Shown here: positions 45,641 to 53,636 of the stretch, one piece after another | Position numbering within the stretch: position 1 is the stretch's first letter | Layout of the letters: each line of letters starts with the position of its first letter | Assembly (NCBI GenBank): GCA_964635545.1 | Contig: CAZWOA010000003.1 | Location: forward strand, 14,095 to 78,094 | Direction of reading: 5' to 3' | Length of the DNA stretch: 64,000 bases | Source of the DNA: JAGPIS01 sp964635545 | GTDB taxonomy: Bacteria > Bacteroidota > Bacteroidia > Bacteroidales > Marinilabiliaceae | Made by a program: the position numbers and the translations under genes | Notes under the pieces: model-generated | The model's input: only the letters and a program-made list of their open reading frames with translations | Database searches by the model: none | Told to the model about the DNA's origin: nothing

Positions 45641-45677
45641 TTTAATTCCATTAGCGGATTTTATTCTGATAAATTTC

Positions 45678-45715
45678 ATGCAGCTCTTCGAATTACGGGG
45701 AGCTGTTTTTTTTAT
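45678..45715 (+). terminator. Hairpin terminator after the M13 gene
   Basis: CAGCTC and GAGCTG close a stem around a loop of about 12 nt, followed by T8. It lies about 40 bp past the stop. Confidence 0.75.
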
Positions 45716-45791
45716 AGTCACGCATCATAAATAGTGAACCTAATAGCCTTGATATTGTTGTAATATTAACACAATAAAAAATTAAAAAATC

Positions 45792-45998
45792 ATGGCAACT
45801 AATAGTGCAAAACTTAATGTGGAAGGCATGACTTGCAACCATTGTAAAGCTACAGTTGAGAAATTTGTAGGAAAGTTAGAGGGAGTTAAAACTGTTAATG
45901 CCACCCCGGCCGATAATAGTGTGGTAATAGAAGGCGACAACATTAACATTGACCTCGTGAAAGAGACGATTACCAAATTGGGTTATACCGTTAAATAG
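45792..45998 (+). CDS. Heavy-metal-associated (HMA) domain protein
   Basis: 68 aa, a single ferredoxin-like HMA domain with the metal-binding GMTCNHCKA (Cys15, Cys18). Such small proteins carry Cu(I) or similar ions to P-type ATPases or regulators. No ATPase gene is next to it. It is flanked by terminators on both sides and thus likely monocistronic. Confidence 0.93.
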   Translation: MATNSAKLNVEGMTCNHCKATVEKFVGKLEGVKTVNATPADNSVVIEGDNINIDLVKETITKLGYTVK

Positions 45999-46002
45999 CA
46001 AA

Positions 46003-46040
46003 AATGAAGGGGCTGCTCTACTTTGGGTAGCCTTTTTTCT
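46003..46040 (+). terminator. Hairpin terminator after the HMA gene
   Basis: GGCTGC pairs with GTAGCC (one G-T), flanked by AAG and CTT extensions, then T6. It begins only a few bases after the stop. Confidence 0.7.
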
Positions 46041-46271
46041 TTAACAATGACAGTTTTACTCTCTGTAATCAACACAATTTATGCTCATAATTTATAAGCC
46101 TACATCAATAAAAGCATGAATATGGAAAAGCAACAAAAATTTTTATACTTTTGATAAGGATAATATGCTTTTATATTCAGCTGCATATCCGGATTTTAAT
46201 AAAGAACATTAACCAGTTTCGGGCAAAAGAGCAATATCTACAGTGCAATTGTCCGTAATAAAACCATTAAA

Positions 46272-47312
46272 ATGATAAAAGACATCAAGATTGAAGTGCC
46301 TGGCAATGAGCTAAGTGATGCTATAAAAACAAAGATAGACCTAAAGACAAAGCCTGTGGGGTCGTTGGGAGCACTGGAAACAGCAGCCCATAAAATATGC
46401 ATAATTCAGAATACACTATCACCACAAATAGCCAATGGTGCGGTGCTGGTATGTGCTGCCGACCACGGCATTGTTGATGAAGGTGTATCGCCTTATCCAC
46501 AGGATGTTACGTGGCAGATGGTGATGAACTTTGTGGGTGGAGGTGCAGCAATTAATGTATTTGCAAGGCAGCATAACCTGCAATTAATGGTTGCTGATGC
46601 AGGTGTTAAATTCAACTTTGAGCCCTCTATTCCAATTACACACCGCAAGGTGCGCATGGGAAGCCGAAATTTTGCGATAGAGCCTGCTATGACTGCCCAA
46701 GAGTGCAACACAGCAATGCAAAACGGAGCCGATATAGTAAATGAACTCCATGCCAAAGGGTGCAATACCATCATTTTTGGTGAGATGGGCATTGGCAACA
46801 CAACCTCTGCCACAGCACTATTTTGTAAATATAGTGGTGTGCGCACTTCGCTTGCAACAGGTGCCGGCACAGGTTTGGATAGTGCAGGCGTTAAACATAA
46901 AAGCGAAGTTATAGCAAAGGCGATAGAAAAATATATTGATATAAAAGACCCATTCGATATACTATGCACATTAGGAGGCCTTGAAATTGCCATGATAGCC
47001 GGCGGAATGCTTCAGGCTGCTGCAAATAAAATGGTGATTCTGGTAGATGGTTTTATTGTTACATCAGCTCTTATGGCTGCCCATGCGATTAACCCTAACA
47101 CACTGGAGTACTGCATTTTCTCACACCAATCGGATGAACAAGGACACAAACTGATGCTCGATTACTTAGGTGCTAAACCGCTTTTAAATCTAAGCATGCG
47201 ACTTGGAGAAGGCACAGGTGCTGCAGTAGCTTACCCGATAATTATTTCCGCAGTTAATTTCTTTAACGAAATGAGCAGTTTTGAAGAGGCCGGGGTCGAT
47301 CAACAACAATAA
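46272..47312 (+). CDS. cobT: Nicotinate-nucleotide:5,6-dimethylbenzimidazole phosphoribosyltransferase
   Basis: 346 aa. It activates dimethylbenzimidazole to alpha-ribazole phosphate for the lower ligand of cobalamin. Seen: DLKTKPVGSLGALETAA near residue 22-38, CAADHGIVDEGVSPYPQ, NFVGGGAAINVF, FGEMGIGNTTSA and the catalytic Glu in RLGEGTGAAVAYPI near 317. First gene of cobT-cobS-cobC. No cobalamin riboswitch was recognised in the 230 bp upstream. Confidence 0.96.
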   Translation: MIKDIKIEVPGNELSDAIKTKIDLKTKPVGSLGALETAAHKICIIQNTLSPQIANGAVLVCAADHGIVDEGVSPYPQDVTWQMVMNFVGGGAAINVFARQHNLQLMVADAGVKFNFEPSIPITHRKVRMGSRNFAIEPAMTAQECNTAMQNGADIVNELHAKGCNTIIFGEMGIGNTTSATALFCKYSGVRTSLATGAGTGLDSAGVKHKSEVIAKAIEKYIDIKDPFDILCTLGGLEIAMIAGGMLQAAANKMVILVDGFIVTSALMAAHAINPNTLEYCIFSHQSDEQGHKLMLDYLGAKPLLNLSMRLGEGTGAAVAYPIIISAVNFFNEMSSFEEAGVDQQQ

Positions 47313-47320
47313 TATTACAG

Positions 47321-48091
47321 ATGATAAAAAAAGAGATTAAATATTTCCTCACCGCCCTATCATTCTTCACACGTTTTCCGGTGGGTAGTATAGTTGACTA
47401 CAGCCAGGATTCACTGAACAGATGTAACCGATACTTCCCATTGATTGGGCTTATTGTGGGCGGAGTAGCAGCACTGTCATACTATCTTTTTTTGCTAATA
47501 TTACCTGCATCGGTGGCGTTATTGCTATCGATGCTGCTAACAATTCTGTTTACAGGCGCATTTCATGAAGATGGATTTGCAGATATGTGCGATGGTTTTG
47601 GCGGTGGCTGGAAAAAAGAGCAAATCCTCAACATAATGAAAGACAGCCGAATAGGCACTTACGGATCGATAGGACTTATCGGAATATTGCTGCTAAAATA
47701 CAGCTCACTCATGGAACTGCGTCACAATCAGATATTTGCAATAATGGTTTCAGCACATATCCTTAGCCGCACAATGGCTGTTACCACCATGTACACACTT
47801 AGTTACGTACGCGAGGATGAAGCCAGCAAGTCAAAACCAATCACCAAAAACCTGCATATAAAAGACTTAACAATCGCACTTTTATCATCAGCAGTGATTT
47901 TACTTATTCATCTTTATTGGCTTCCCGCCATATTTCTGATATCAATAATACCCATGTTTATGGTAAAACGGTTGATGGAACGCTGGTTTGTGAAACACAT
48001 TGGCGGTTATGTGGGCGATTGCCTTGGCGCAATACAACAAGTTACCGAAATAGTTTTTTACCTCACAATGCTAGTGATATTTTTAAATTAA
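47321..48091 (+). CDS. cobS: Adenosylcobinamide-GDP ribazoletransferase
   Basis: 256 aa membrane protein (about six segments) joining adenosylcobinamide-GDP and alpha-ribazole. The conserved TGAFHEDGFADMCDGFGGG with the metal-binding Asp residues is near residues 79-97, and DSRIGTYGSIGL follows. It starts 8 bp after cobT and ends 4 bp before cobC. Confidence 0.95.
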   Translation: MIKKEIKYFLTALSFFTRFPVGSIVDYSQDSLNRCNRYFPLIGLIVGGVAALSYYLFLLILPASVALLLSMLLTILFTGAFHEDGFADMCDGFGGGWKKEQILNIMKDSRIGTYGSIGLIGILLLKYSSLMELRHNQIFAIMVSAHILSRTMAVTTMYTLSYVREDEASKSKPITKNLHIKDLTIALLSSAVILLIHLYWLPAIFLISIIPMFMVKRLMERWFVKHIGGYVGDCLGAIQQVTEIVFYLTMLVIFLN

Positions 48092-48095
48092 CATC

Positions 48096-48662
48096 ATGAA
48101 AATTTATATAATCAGGCATACGACACCATCTGTAAGCACCGACATATGTTACGGCATTACCGATCTTGAACTTGCTAAAAGCTACTGGGATGAGAAACAA
48201 AAAATAAAAAATATCATTTCTGATTTCAAGCCCGACATAGTGTTTTCAAGCCCATTGAAAAGATGCCACACACTGGCAAAAGATCTGTTCCCCAACTATG
48301 AAATATCGATTGATGACAATCTCAAGGAGCTTGATTTTGGAAACTGGGAAATGAAGCCCTGGAGTGAAATACCCATTGAAGAAATTGAGCCATGGTCGGG
48401 TGATTTTTTACAGTCTGCACCACCACAAGGAGAAACATTCAATAGTTTGGTAAATCGTGCCAATAGATTTATTGAACATCTTATCACATTACCGGCCGAA
48501 AGTAATGTTGCGGTTGTAACACATTCGGGAGTAATCAGGGCTTTCTTGATGAAATGGCTGGCAATACCGCACACGCATATTTTCAATCTTGATTTAGACT
48601 ATGGAGCTATTCTAAAAGTGAAAATAGTTAAGAATAATGTGCGAGTTAAGTTTATCTTATAA
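48096..48662 (+). CDS. cobC: Alpha-ribazole phosphatase-like histidine phosphatase
   Basis: 188 aa. The histidine phosphatase signature IIRHTTPSVSTDICYG (catalytic His about 7) and VVTHSGVIRAFLMKW are present. The operon position supports alpha-ribazole-5'-phosphate phosphatase (CobC); the enzyme could be a related phosphatase. Confidence 0.88.
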   Translation: MKIYIIRHTTPSVSTDICYGITDLELAKSYWDEKQKIKNIISDFKPDIVFSSPLKRCHTLAKDLFPNYEISIDDNLKELDFGNWEMKPWSEIPIEEIEPWSGDFLQSAPPQGETFNSLVNRANRFIEHLITLPAESNVAVVTHSGVIRAFLMKWLAIPHTHIFNLDLDYGAILKVKIVKNNVRVKFIL

Positions 48663-48773
48663 ATTGACACGATATGGTGGAGTTTTAAAGAGGAAAACAG
48701 AAAATTGAGAAACTATATAATAAATTTTAGAACAAAATTACAAGTGATTTTTTTCGTAATTTTAATTTAGTAA

Positions 48774-48789
48774 TTTAGTATTTACTAAA
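48774..48789. promoter_or_regulatory. Palindrome upstream of the AAA ATPase gene
   Basis: TTTAGTA-TT-TACTAAA is a perfect 7-bp inverted repeat 10 bp before the ATG. It could be an operator or a structure over the ribosome-binding region; no regulator is adjacent. Confidence 0.35.
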
Positions 48790-48799
48790 ATACAAATAA

Positions 48800-50011
48800 A
48801 TGATTGAATCAATTAAAATTCAGAAATTTAGAAACATAAATGACCTAACTATAGGGTCGTTATCGCGGATTAATCTGATAACTGGTAAAAACAATTCAGG
48901 TAAATCAACTTTACTAGAAGCATTAGCAATTTATATCACAAAATGCGATTTAAATGTAATATTTCAATTACTTGAGGATAGAGGTGAAAATTACAGTAAG
49001 GTTTCAGATACAAGAGGCACAGCAGAAGCAAATATCAAATCACTTTCTTCACTATTTACCAATAGAACTTTGGGATTTGCCAAGACAGACAAAATAGTGA
49101 TTAAGCCCAATTATAACACACTTGTAGATTATCAGAATATTGTTGACAATTCAGTTACATTACGATTTGTAAAATACTATGATGACATTGTTCAATCTAA
49201 AGATGAAATATCAAACCAAAGAAAACGTATAATAATAGATGATGATTCTGATAGATCGATTATTGATTATAAGTTAGGCTTAGAAATTGGCGTAGGGTCA
49301 CTTTCAACAATCTTAACGCTTGAAGAAGAGAGACTTTATAGTAGAGTAAGATATAGAAACATAGGCAACATTGATAATTTCCAATTTATTAAAACTAGAA
49401 ATATCGATCGGGAGATAAACGGCAAATTATGGGACAATATTACTTTAACTGAAAAAGAGGAATATGTAATAAAGGCACTAAAAATTATTGAACCAAACAT
49501 AGAACGAATTGCATTTATTAATGATGGTTCAACAAGCAGATCTGCTGTCATAAAATTATCTAATAGCAATAGTGTATTTCCGATACGAAGCATGGGTGAT
49601 GGCATAAACAGAATTATGACTATTATTCTAGCATTGGTAAATTCAGACAATGGCTTTCTTTTAATTGATGAGTTTGAAAACGGTTTGCATCATTCAGTAC
49701 AAGAAAAACTATGGAGTATAATTTTTGAATTATCAGCTATACTCAATATACAAATATTTGCAACTACACATAGTGAGGATTGTATAGCAGGATTTGAAAC
49801 AATACTCAACAAGGCGGACAATAATGTTGAAGGGAGACTTATAAGACTAGATAATAGCAACGGTGTTATTAAACAAGTTGCATACACCAAAGATCAAATA
49901 AGGATTGCAATGAAAAATGACATTGAAACTAGAACACTCTTGGTTGGCAATACAGGAAGACCCGGGAACTCCTATGGGCTTGAGTATAACGAAAAGATAT
50001 TTATCAGCTGA
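48800..50011 (+). CDS. AAA_15/AAA_21-type ATPase, orphan, inserted in the cob operon
   Basis: 403 aa SMC-like AAA ATPase. N-terminal IESIKIQKFRNINDLTIG, Walker A TGKNNSGKSTLLEAL near residue 29, signature-like GDGINRIMTIILAL near 283-296, Walker B GFLLIDEFENGLHH near 301-314 and the His-loop IFATTHSEDC. No TOPRIM nuclease domain is fused. Family members of this type are often paired with a TOPRIM/DUF3226- or DUF4435-like protein in defence systems, but no such gene follows. The gene lies between cobC and cobU, is AT-richer than its neighbours to the eye, and may have been acquired. The C-terminal 25 residues do not look like a usual family ending. Confidence 0.8.
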   Translation: MIESIKIQKFRNINDLTIGSLSRINLITGKNNSGKSTLLEALAIYITKCDLNVIFQLLEDRGENYSKVSDTRGTAEANIKSLSSLFTNRTLGFAKTDKIVIKPNYNTLVDYQNIVDNSVTLRFVKYYDDIVQSKDEISNQRKRIIIDDDSDRSIIDYKLGLEIGVGSLSTILTLEEERLYSRVRYRNIGNIDNFQFIKTRNIDREINGKLWDNITLTEKEEYVIKALKIIEPNIERIAFINDGSTSRSAVIKLSNSNSVFPIRSMGDGINRIMTIILALVNSDNGFLLIDEFENGLHHSVQEKLWSIIFELSAILNIQIFATTHSEDCIAGFETILNKADNNVEGRLIRLDNSNGVIKQVAYTKDQIRIAMKNDIETRTLLVGNTGRPGNSYGLEYNEKIFIS

Positions 50012-50099
50012 AAGAGAAGTATGCCAGATATTAGTAAAATGGTTGAAAGAGCTATTTAGTGCATAATATATTTAAAAAAAGAATTATTTACAATTATCT

Positions 50100-50609
50100 A
50101 TGGCAAAAATAGTAATGATAACCGGTGGAACTCGCTCGGGCAAAAGCAATTTTGCACAGAAAATGGCGCTATGCCTCTCTCCTACTCCAGTATATTTGGC
50201 AACATCAAGAATATGGGATGATGAGCATCATGAACGAATTAAAAGGCACCAAAATGACCGAGGTGATGAATGGATAAATATTGAAGAAGAGAAAGAGCTT
50301 TCGAAGCATGATTTCACCGGCAAAACAGTGCTAATAGACTGTGTTACACTATGGTTAACCAATTACTTTTTTGATAATAATTCGGATATTGAAAATAGTT
50401 TGGAGTTGGCAAAACAAGAATTTGAAGAGCTTAAAAAGCAAGATGCCACATTTATATTTGTAACCAATGAGATAGGGCTTGGCGGCCACAACGCCAATGA
50501 TATCCAGAGGCACTTCACCGATTTACAGGGCTGGATGAATCAACACATTGCAGCACTAGCTGATGAAGTATATCTTATGGTGTCGGGGATTGAGGTGAAG
50601 ATAAAATAA
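50100..50609 (+). CDS. cobU: Adenosylcobinamide kinase/adenosylcobinamide-phosphate guanylyltransferase
   Basis: 169 aa, bifunctional CobU/CobP. Walker A GGTRSGKSNFAQ at residue 8-19, the guanylyl-accepting region ERIKRHQNDRGDEW, VLIDCVTLWLTN and FVTNEIGLGG are present. It is the partner of CobT and CobS in the lower-ligand and nucleotide-loop pathway but is separated from cobC by the ATPase gene, so its own promoter or readthrough is required. It is the last gene of the locus. Confidence 0.95.
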   Translation: MAKIVMITGGTRSGKSNFAQKMALCLSPTPVYLATSRIWDDEHHERIKRHQNDRGDEWINIEEEKELSKHDFTGKTVLIDCVTLWLTNYFFDNNSDIENSLELAKQEFEELKKQDATFIFVTNEIGLGGHNANDIQRHFTDLQGWMNQHIAALADEVYLMVSGIEVKIK

Positions 50610-50668
50610 ATGGGTTAAAGAGGTTGAGAGTTGTCTTTTTAGTGGCGATAGTAGCGAAAGGGATGGAG

Positions 50669-50700
50669 TTAAATAGAGAAATAGTCGAATAGTAAAATAG
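50669..50700 (+). repeat. Octamer tandem array (4 units)
   Basis: TTAAATAG, AGAAATAG, TCGAATAG and TAAATAG-like unit TAAAATAG follow each other with an exact 8-bp period. A further degenerate unit GGATGGAG precedes them. Confidence 0.7.
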
Positions 50701-50745
50701 CCAAAAATTCCCTGCAAGGGTGACATTATGTAACCAAGAATAATA

Positions 50746-50847
50746 TCACCCCATGCGGGGCTTACCTTATACGGTATTAAGTACCGAAAGCTGCGCTACG
50801 CTTGCATACGGTTACTTATGATATATCCCCTGCGGGGAATTTGCGTA
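50746..50847 (-). repeat. Dispersed repeat bracketing the SusCD locus, left copy
   Basis: The reverse complement of this stretch aligns with 57418-57521 over about 100 bp, including the identical core AACCGTATGCAAGCGTAGCG. It contains CCCCTGCGGGG and CCCATGCGGGG palindromes at its ends. Confidence 0.75.
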
Positions 50848-51009
50848 ACTTTCCTAAAGAGGGCTCTATAACAGCCAGTTATGCATTTAAACAAGCAAAA
50901 ACCTCTTTACAATTTAAAAAACACTTAGCAAGTGCTAAGGCAACTTCCCCTTTAGGGAACCGAGGAGTAACAACCAACCATGGGTTTCAGCCCGTGGTTA
51001 TATACGAAA

Positions 51010-51033
51010 ACAGGGCAGTTACTCACTGCCCTG
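51010..51033 (-). terminator. Hairpin terminator of the SusCD operon
   Basis: CAGGGCAGT (51011-51019) pairs with ACTGCCCTG (51025-51033); on the minus strand the stem is followed by TTTTCG. It lies 43 bp after the lipoprotein stop. Confidence 0.7.
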
Positions 51034-51076
51034 CCCCCATTAATAATCCCAAATTAGTGTTATGGTTTTTTAAGGA

Positions 51077-51883
51077 TTATTTTGCTTTAAATACCCAAAC
51101 CCAACCTGGTGACCACACCACAGGATTTTGGAATAGTACCATACGATTTTCAGTAAGTTCTAGTATTTCATACTGCTTACTACCAGTGGTAGATTCGCCA
51201 CCACCCATAACACCTAGAATATTAGCATCACCTTTGATGGTAATCTTATCACCTTTTGCATTAAATGCCCAAGTACTTCCTTTAACTGGTTCACTACTTG
51301 GTCCGGCAATGTATGTATAGTTAGCACCACCATCAAGGTCAAAAATCATTTCACCATCAGCATCAGTACAATCACCGCGACCAGGCTGCCACCAGAAGGC
51401 ATCAGGACTCTCGTCTGTCATATACCACCAGCGGTCAGGGTTAGATTCATCAAAAACCCAAGTTTTAGATACTAGTTCCTCACCAACAAGATTAACATAA
51501 TGCTCTGGAAGTGCATAATCTAACTTTGTAATTTCCACATCAATAGAAGCAGTTACATATTCTACTTTCGAAACATCACCTCCTGGGAAATAACCAGTAG
51601 TAGAGTGGAAAGTAAATGTATGTTTGCCAGGAATTGGGAATATCACTTCAGCTCTATCGGTGTAAGCCTTATCAATAACATAATCCCAATAACCAGTAAC
51701 GCCTGGTGTCACCATCTGTAGCGAAAGTTTGTTACTTCCATCCGAAGGTTGAACTACTTTAAGTTCAATTTTTCCGGATTCGAAACTGTTCTTCAGCTCC
51801 AGTCTATCCTCTATCGGCTCACAGGCAGTAAATAAAAGTGCCATTGCAGCCAAGAAGGATCCTATATAATTCAGTTTTTTCAT
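51077..51883 (-). CDS. PUL surface lipoprotein of unknown binding specificity
   Basis: 268 aa from the ATG at 51883 (MKKLNYIGSFLAAMALLFTAC); the ATGs further upstream only add a hydrophilic leader. A PKD/Ig-like beta domain follows (VIDKAYTDRAEVIFPIPGKHTFTFHSTTGYFPGG), then a Trp-rich C-terminal domain (FDESNPDRWWYMTDESPDAFWWQPGRGDC) rich in aromatic residues likely to bind glycan. It is the third gene of susC-susD-lipoprotein and probably occupies the SusE/F position. The family is not recognised with certainty. Confidence 0.78.
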   Translation of the reverse strand: MKKLNYIGSFLAAMALLFTACEPIEDRLELKNSFESGKIELKVVQPSDGSNKLSLQMVTPGVTGYWDYVIDKAYTDRAEVIFPIPGKHTFTFHSTTGYFPGGDVSKVEYVTASIDVEITKLDYALPEHYVNLVGEELVSKTWVFDESNPDRWWYMTDESPDAFWWQPGRGDCTDADGEMIFDLDGGANYTYIAGPSSEPVKGSTWAFNAKGDKITIKGDANILGVMGGGESTTGSKQYEILELTENRMVLFQNPVVWSPGWVWVFKAK

Positions 51884-51910
51884 AATATCAATATTTTGCA
51901 TTAACACTAT

Positions 51911-53626
51911 TTACCAGCCTGGGTTTTGGCTATATGCACCATTCGAAAGGCTCACTTGGCTCTCTGGAATAGGACGCAAACCTTTAGTTTCAACTCTATA
52001 AGTTCTGGTGTATTGAGCTTCAACTCCTGACTCCATTGTAACGTTAGCTACTTTTTTATAGTAGTTGTCTCCATCTACATCACCCCAGCGCACTAGGTCG
52101 AACCAGCGGATACCTTCGAAAGCAAACTCGCGTAGTCTCTCCTCTTTAAGAGCTTCAACAGAGTATGCAACATCAGTGTGGTTAGCACCATAAGCTCTTG
52201 CATGTACCTTATTCAGTCCAGTAGCAGTACCGGTAAGTTCAGAGTGCATTAGAAGCACATCAGCATAGCGTAGGTAGTAGAAATCCTGAGCATGAGCAAG
52301 CATGAAGCTTCCGTCACCCGCATTATAAATTTCTTTCCACATTGTTGTTCCATCTTCAAACTGGATGTTTGTATATTTTTTATTAAACATTCCAGATTCA
52401 TGGTCACCTTGTCCTCCAGAGTATTCATCTGTAGCCTGATCGGCATCACCCATTACAAGTACAGAACCATCTTTACGCATATCATCATCACTCCAGCTCG
52501 AGTAGAAACGAGGGTGAATAGTACCTGCACCCCAACCTTCGCCAAAAGGAATCATGCTGTTTTTACGAATTCCGGTAAATAAGGTAACCCAGTTACGGTT
52601 TTTCTGAGTAGTTCCCCAGTCAGCAGCATTAGCATAACGAAGAGCAAACATAACCTCTTTATTACCTGTTCCATGAATACCTGCATTGTAACCATCTTGA
52701 CCAACCCACTTAAGGTTATTGGCAGCAGCCCAAGGAAGAAGTTCCTCTCCAGAAGCTTCGTTAATATAAGAATAAGGCCATAGGTTACGGAAATCAGGAG
52801 TCAACTCATAACCACTATTATTAATAATATCCTCAAGATGAGAGATAATATCAGATTTGCTTACTTGACCACCCTCAGCTAAAGGAAGCACATCAGTAGC
52901 ACTCTTCTCAATATTGGTTTGATATCCGGTATAGAACAGATATGTACGGGCAAGGTAGGCTTTTGCCACCCACACCGTTGCATGACCATAATCGGCTGCA
53001 TCATACTCTGAAGCATTCTTAGCAACCATCATATCTGCTGCCATTTTAAAGTCGGAAGCAATTTGAGCAAAAGTCTCTTCAAACGAGTTCCTTGGACCAT
53101 CATAAGGACCCTCAGGAACAGTAATCACAGGCATTCCACCAAAGAAACGTGCTGCGCGGAACATTAAAAATCCTCTTAAGAAATAAGCCTCACCAAGAAC
53201 ATCATTTTTAAATTCTTCAGCCTCTGCTAGACTATTAAATGAAGACGAGAAATCATTATTGGTAACCGACTGAATAATAGTATTAACCCTTGCTAAACCA
53301 TTGTAAGTTATCAACCATAGGTCTTGGTGTACGTTTTCCTCAGGATTGGTAAACTGACCAATATTTTTGGCCCATGTATCATCCGATCCACCACCAGGAA
53401 GTACCACGTCCTCTAGTAGCATAGCAACTAGATGCTCGTCACTAGTGTGGTTAGGAGAATAAAACGAGTTGTACACTCCTGTCAAAGCATCTTTCATCTG
53501 GGCAGGAGTTTTATAATAGGTATCTGAAGTTTCTGAAAAAATCACTTCAGTATCCAAAAAGTCGCTACACCCTATGGTAAATAAGAAAGCCAAGGGGGCA
53601 AACAATAGATATATTACTTTTTTCAT
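51911..53626 (-). CDS. SusD/RagB family outer-membrane lipoprotein
   Basis: 571 aa. Signal with lipobox FTIGCSDFLDTE (Cys about 20). N-terminal TPR-like helices (EAYFLRGFLMFRAARFFGGMP, KAYLARTYLFYTGYQ) and the terminal FEGIRWFDLVRWGDVDGDN and TKGLRPIPESQVSLSNGAYSQNPGW are characteristic. It caps the SusC barrel and binds the incoming glycan or peptide at the surface. It lies 10 bp after susC. Confidence 0.95.
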   Translation of the reverse strand: MKKVIYLLFAPLAFLFTIGCSDFLDTEVIFSETSDTYYKTPAQMKDALTGVYNSFYSPNHTSDEHLVAMLLEDVVLPGGGSDDTWAKNIGQFTNPEENVHQDLWLITYNGLARVNTIIQSVTNNDFSSSFNSLAEAEEFKNDVLGEAYFLRGFLMFRAARFFGGMPVITVPEGPYDGPRNSFEETFAQIASDFKMAADMMVAKNASEYDAADYGHATVWVAKAYLARTYLFYTGYQTNIEKSATDVLPLAEGGQVSKSDIISHLEDIINNSGYELTPDFRNLWPYSYINEASGEELLPWAAANNLKWVGQDGYNAGIHGTGNKEVMFALRYANAADWGTTQKNRNWVTLFTGIRKNSMIPFGEGWGAGTIHPRFYSSWSDDDMRKDGSVLVMGDADQATDEYSGGQGDHESGMFNKKYTNIQFEDGTTMWKEIYNAGDGSFMLAHAQDFYYLRYADVLLMHSELTGTATGLNKVHARAYGANHTDVAYSVEALKEERLREFAFEGIRWFDLVRWGDVDGDNYYKKVANVTMESGVEAQYTRTYRVETKGLRPIPESQVSLSNGAYSQNPGW

Positions 53627-53636
53627 AGTTTACTGA

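Larger units (their letters stand above)
50610..51076. other. Repeat-rich spacer between cobU and the SusCD locus
   Basis: 467 bp with no gene I can support. It contains an octamer array (50669-50700), one copy of the inverted repeat that brackets the SusCD locus (50746-50847), a TGGGTTTCA-CCCGTGG palindrome (about 50977-51000) and the terminator of the SusCD operon. An open plus-strand frame beginning at 50802 runs into the antisense of the lipoprotein gene and is not a gene. Confidence 0.6.

Noticed and set aside
45999..46271. Possible cobalamin riboswitch upstream of cobT
   Set aside because: No conserved GCCACTG-type box or other B12-element core could be found in this spacer; only a terminator and AT-rich sequence are visible.
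50802..51320. Plus-strand open frame of 172 codons
   Set aside because: It is antisense to the lipoprotein gene and its first part lies in repeats; the composition is not protein-like.
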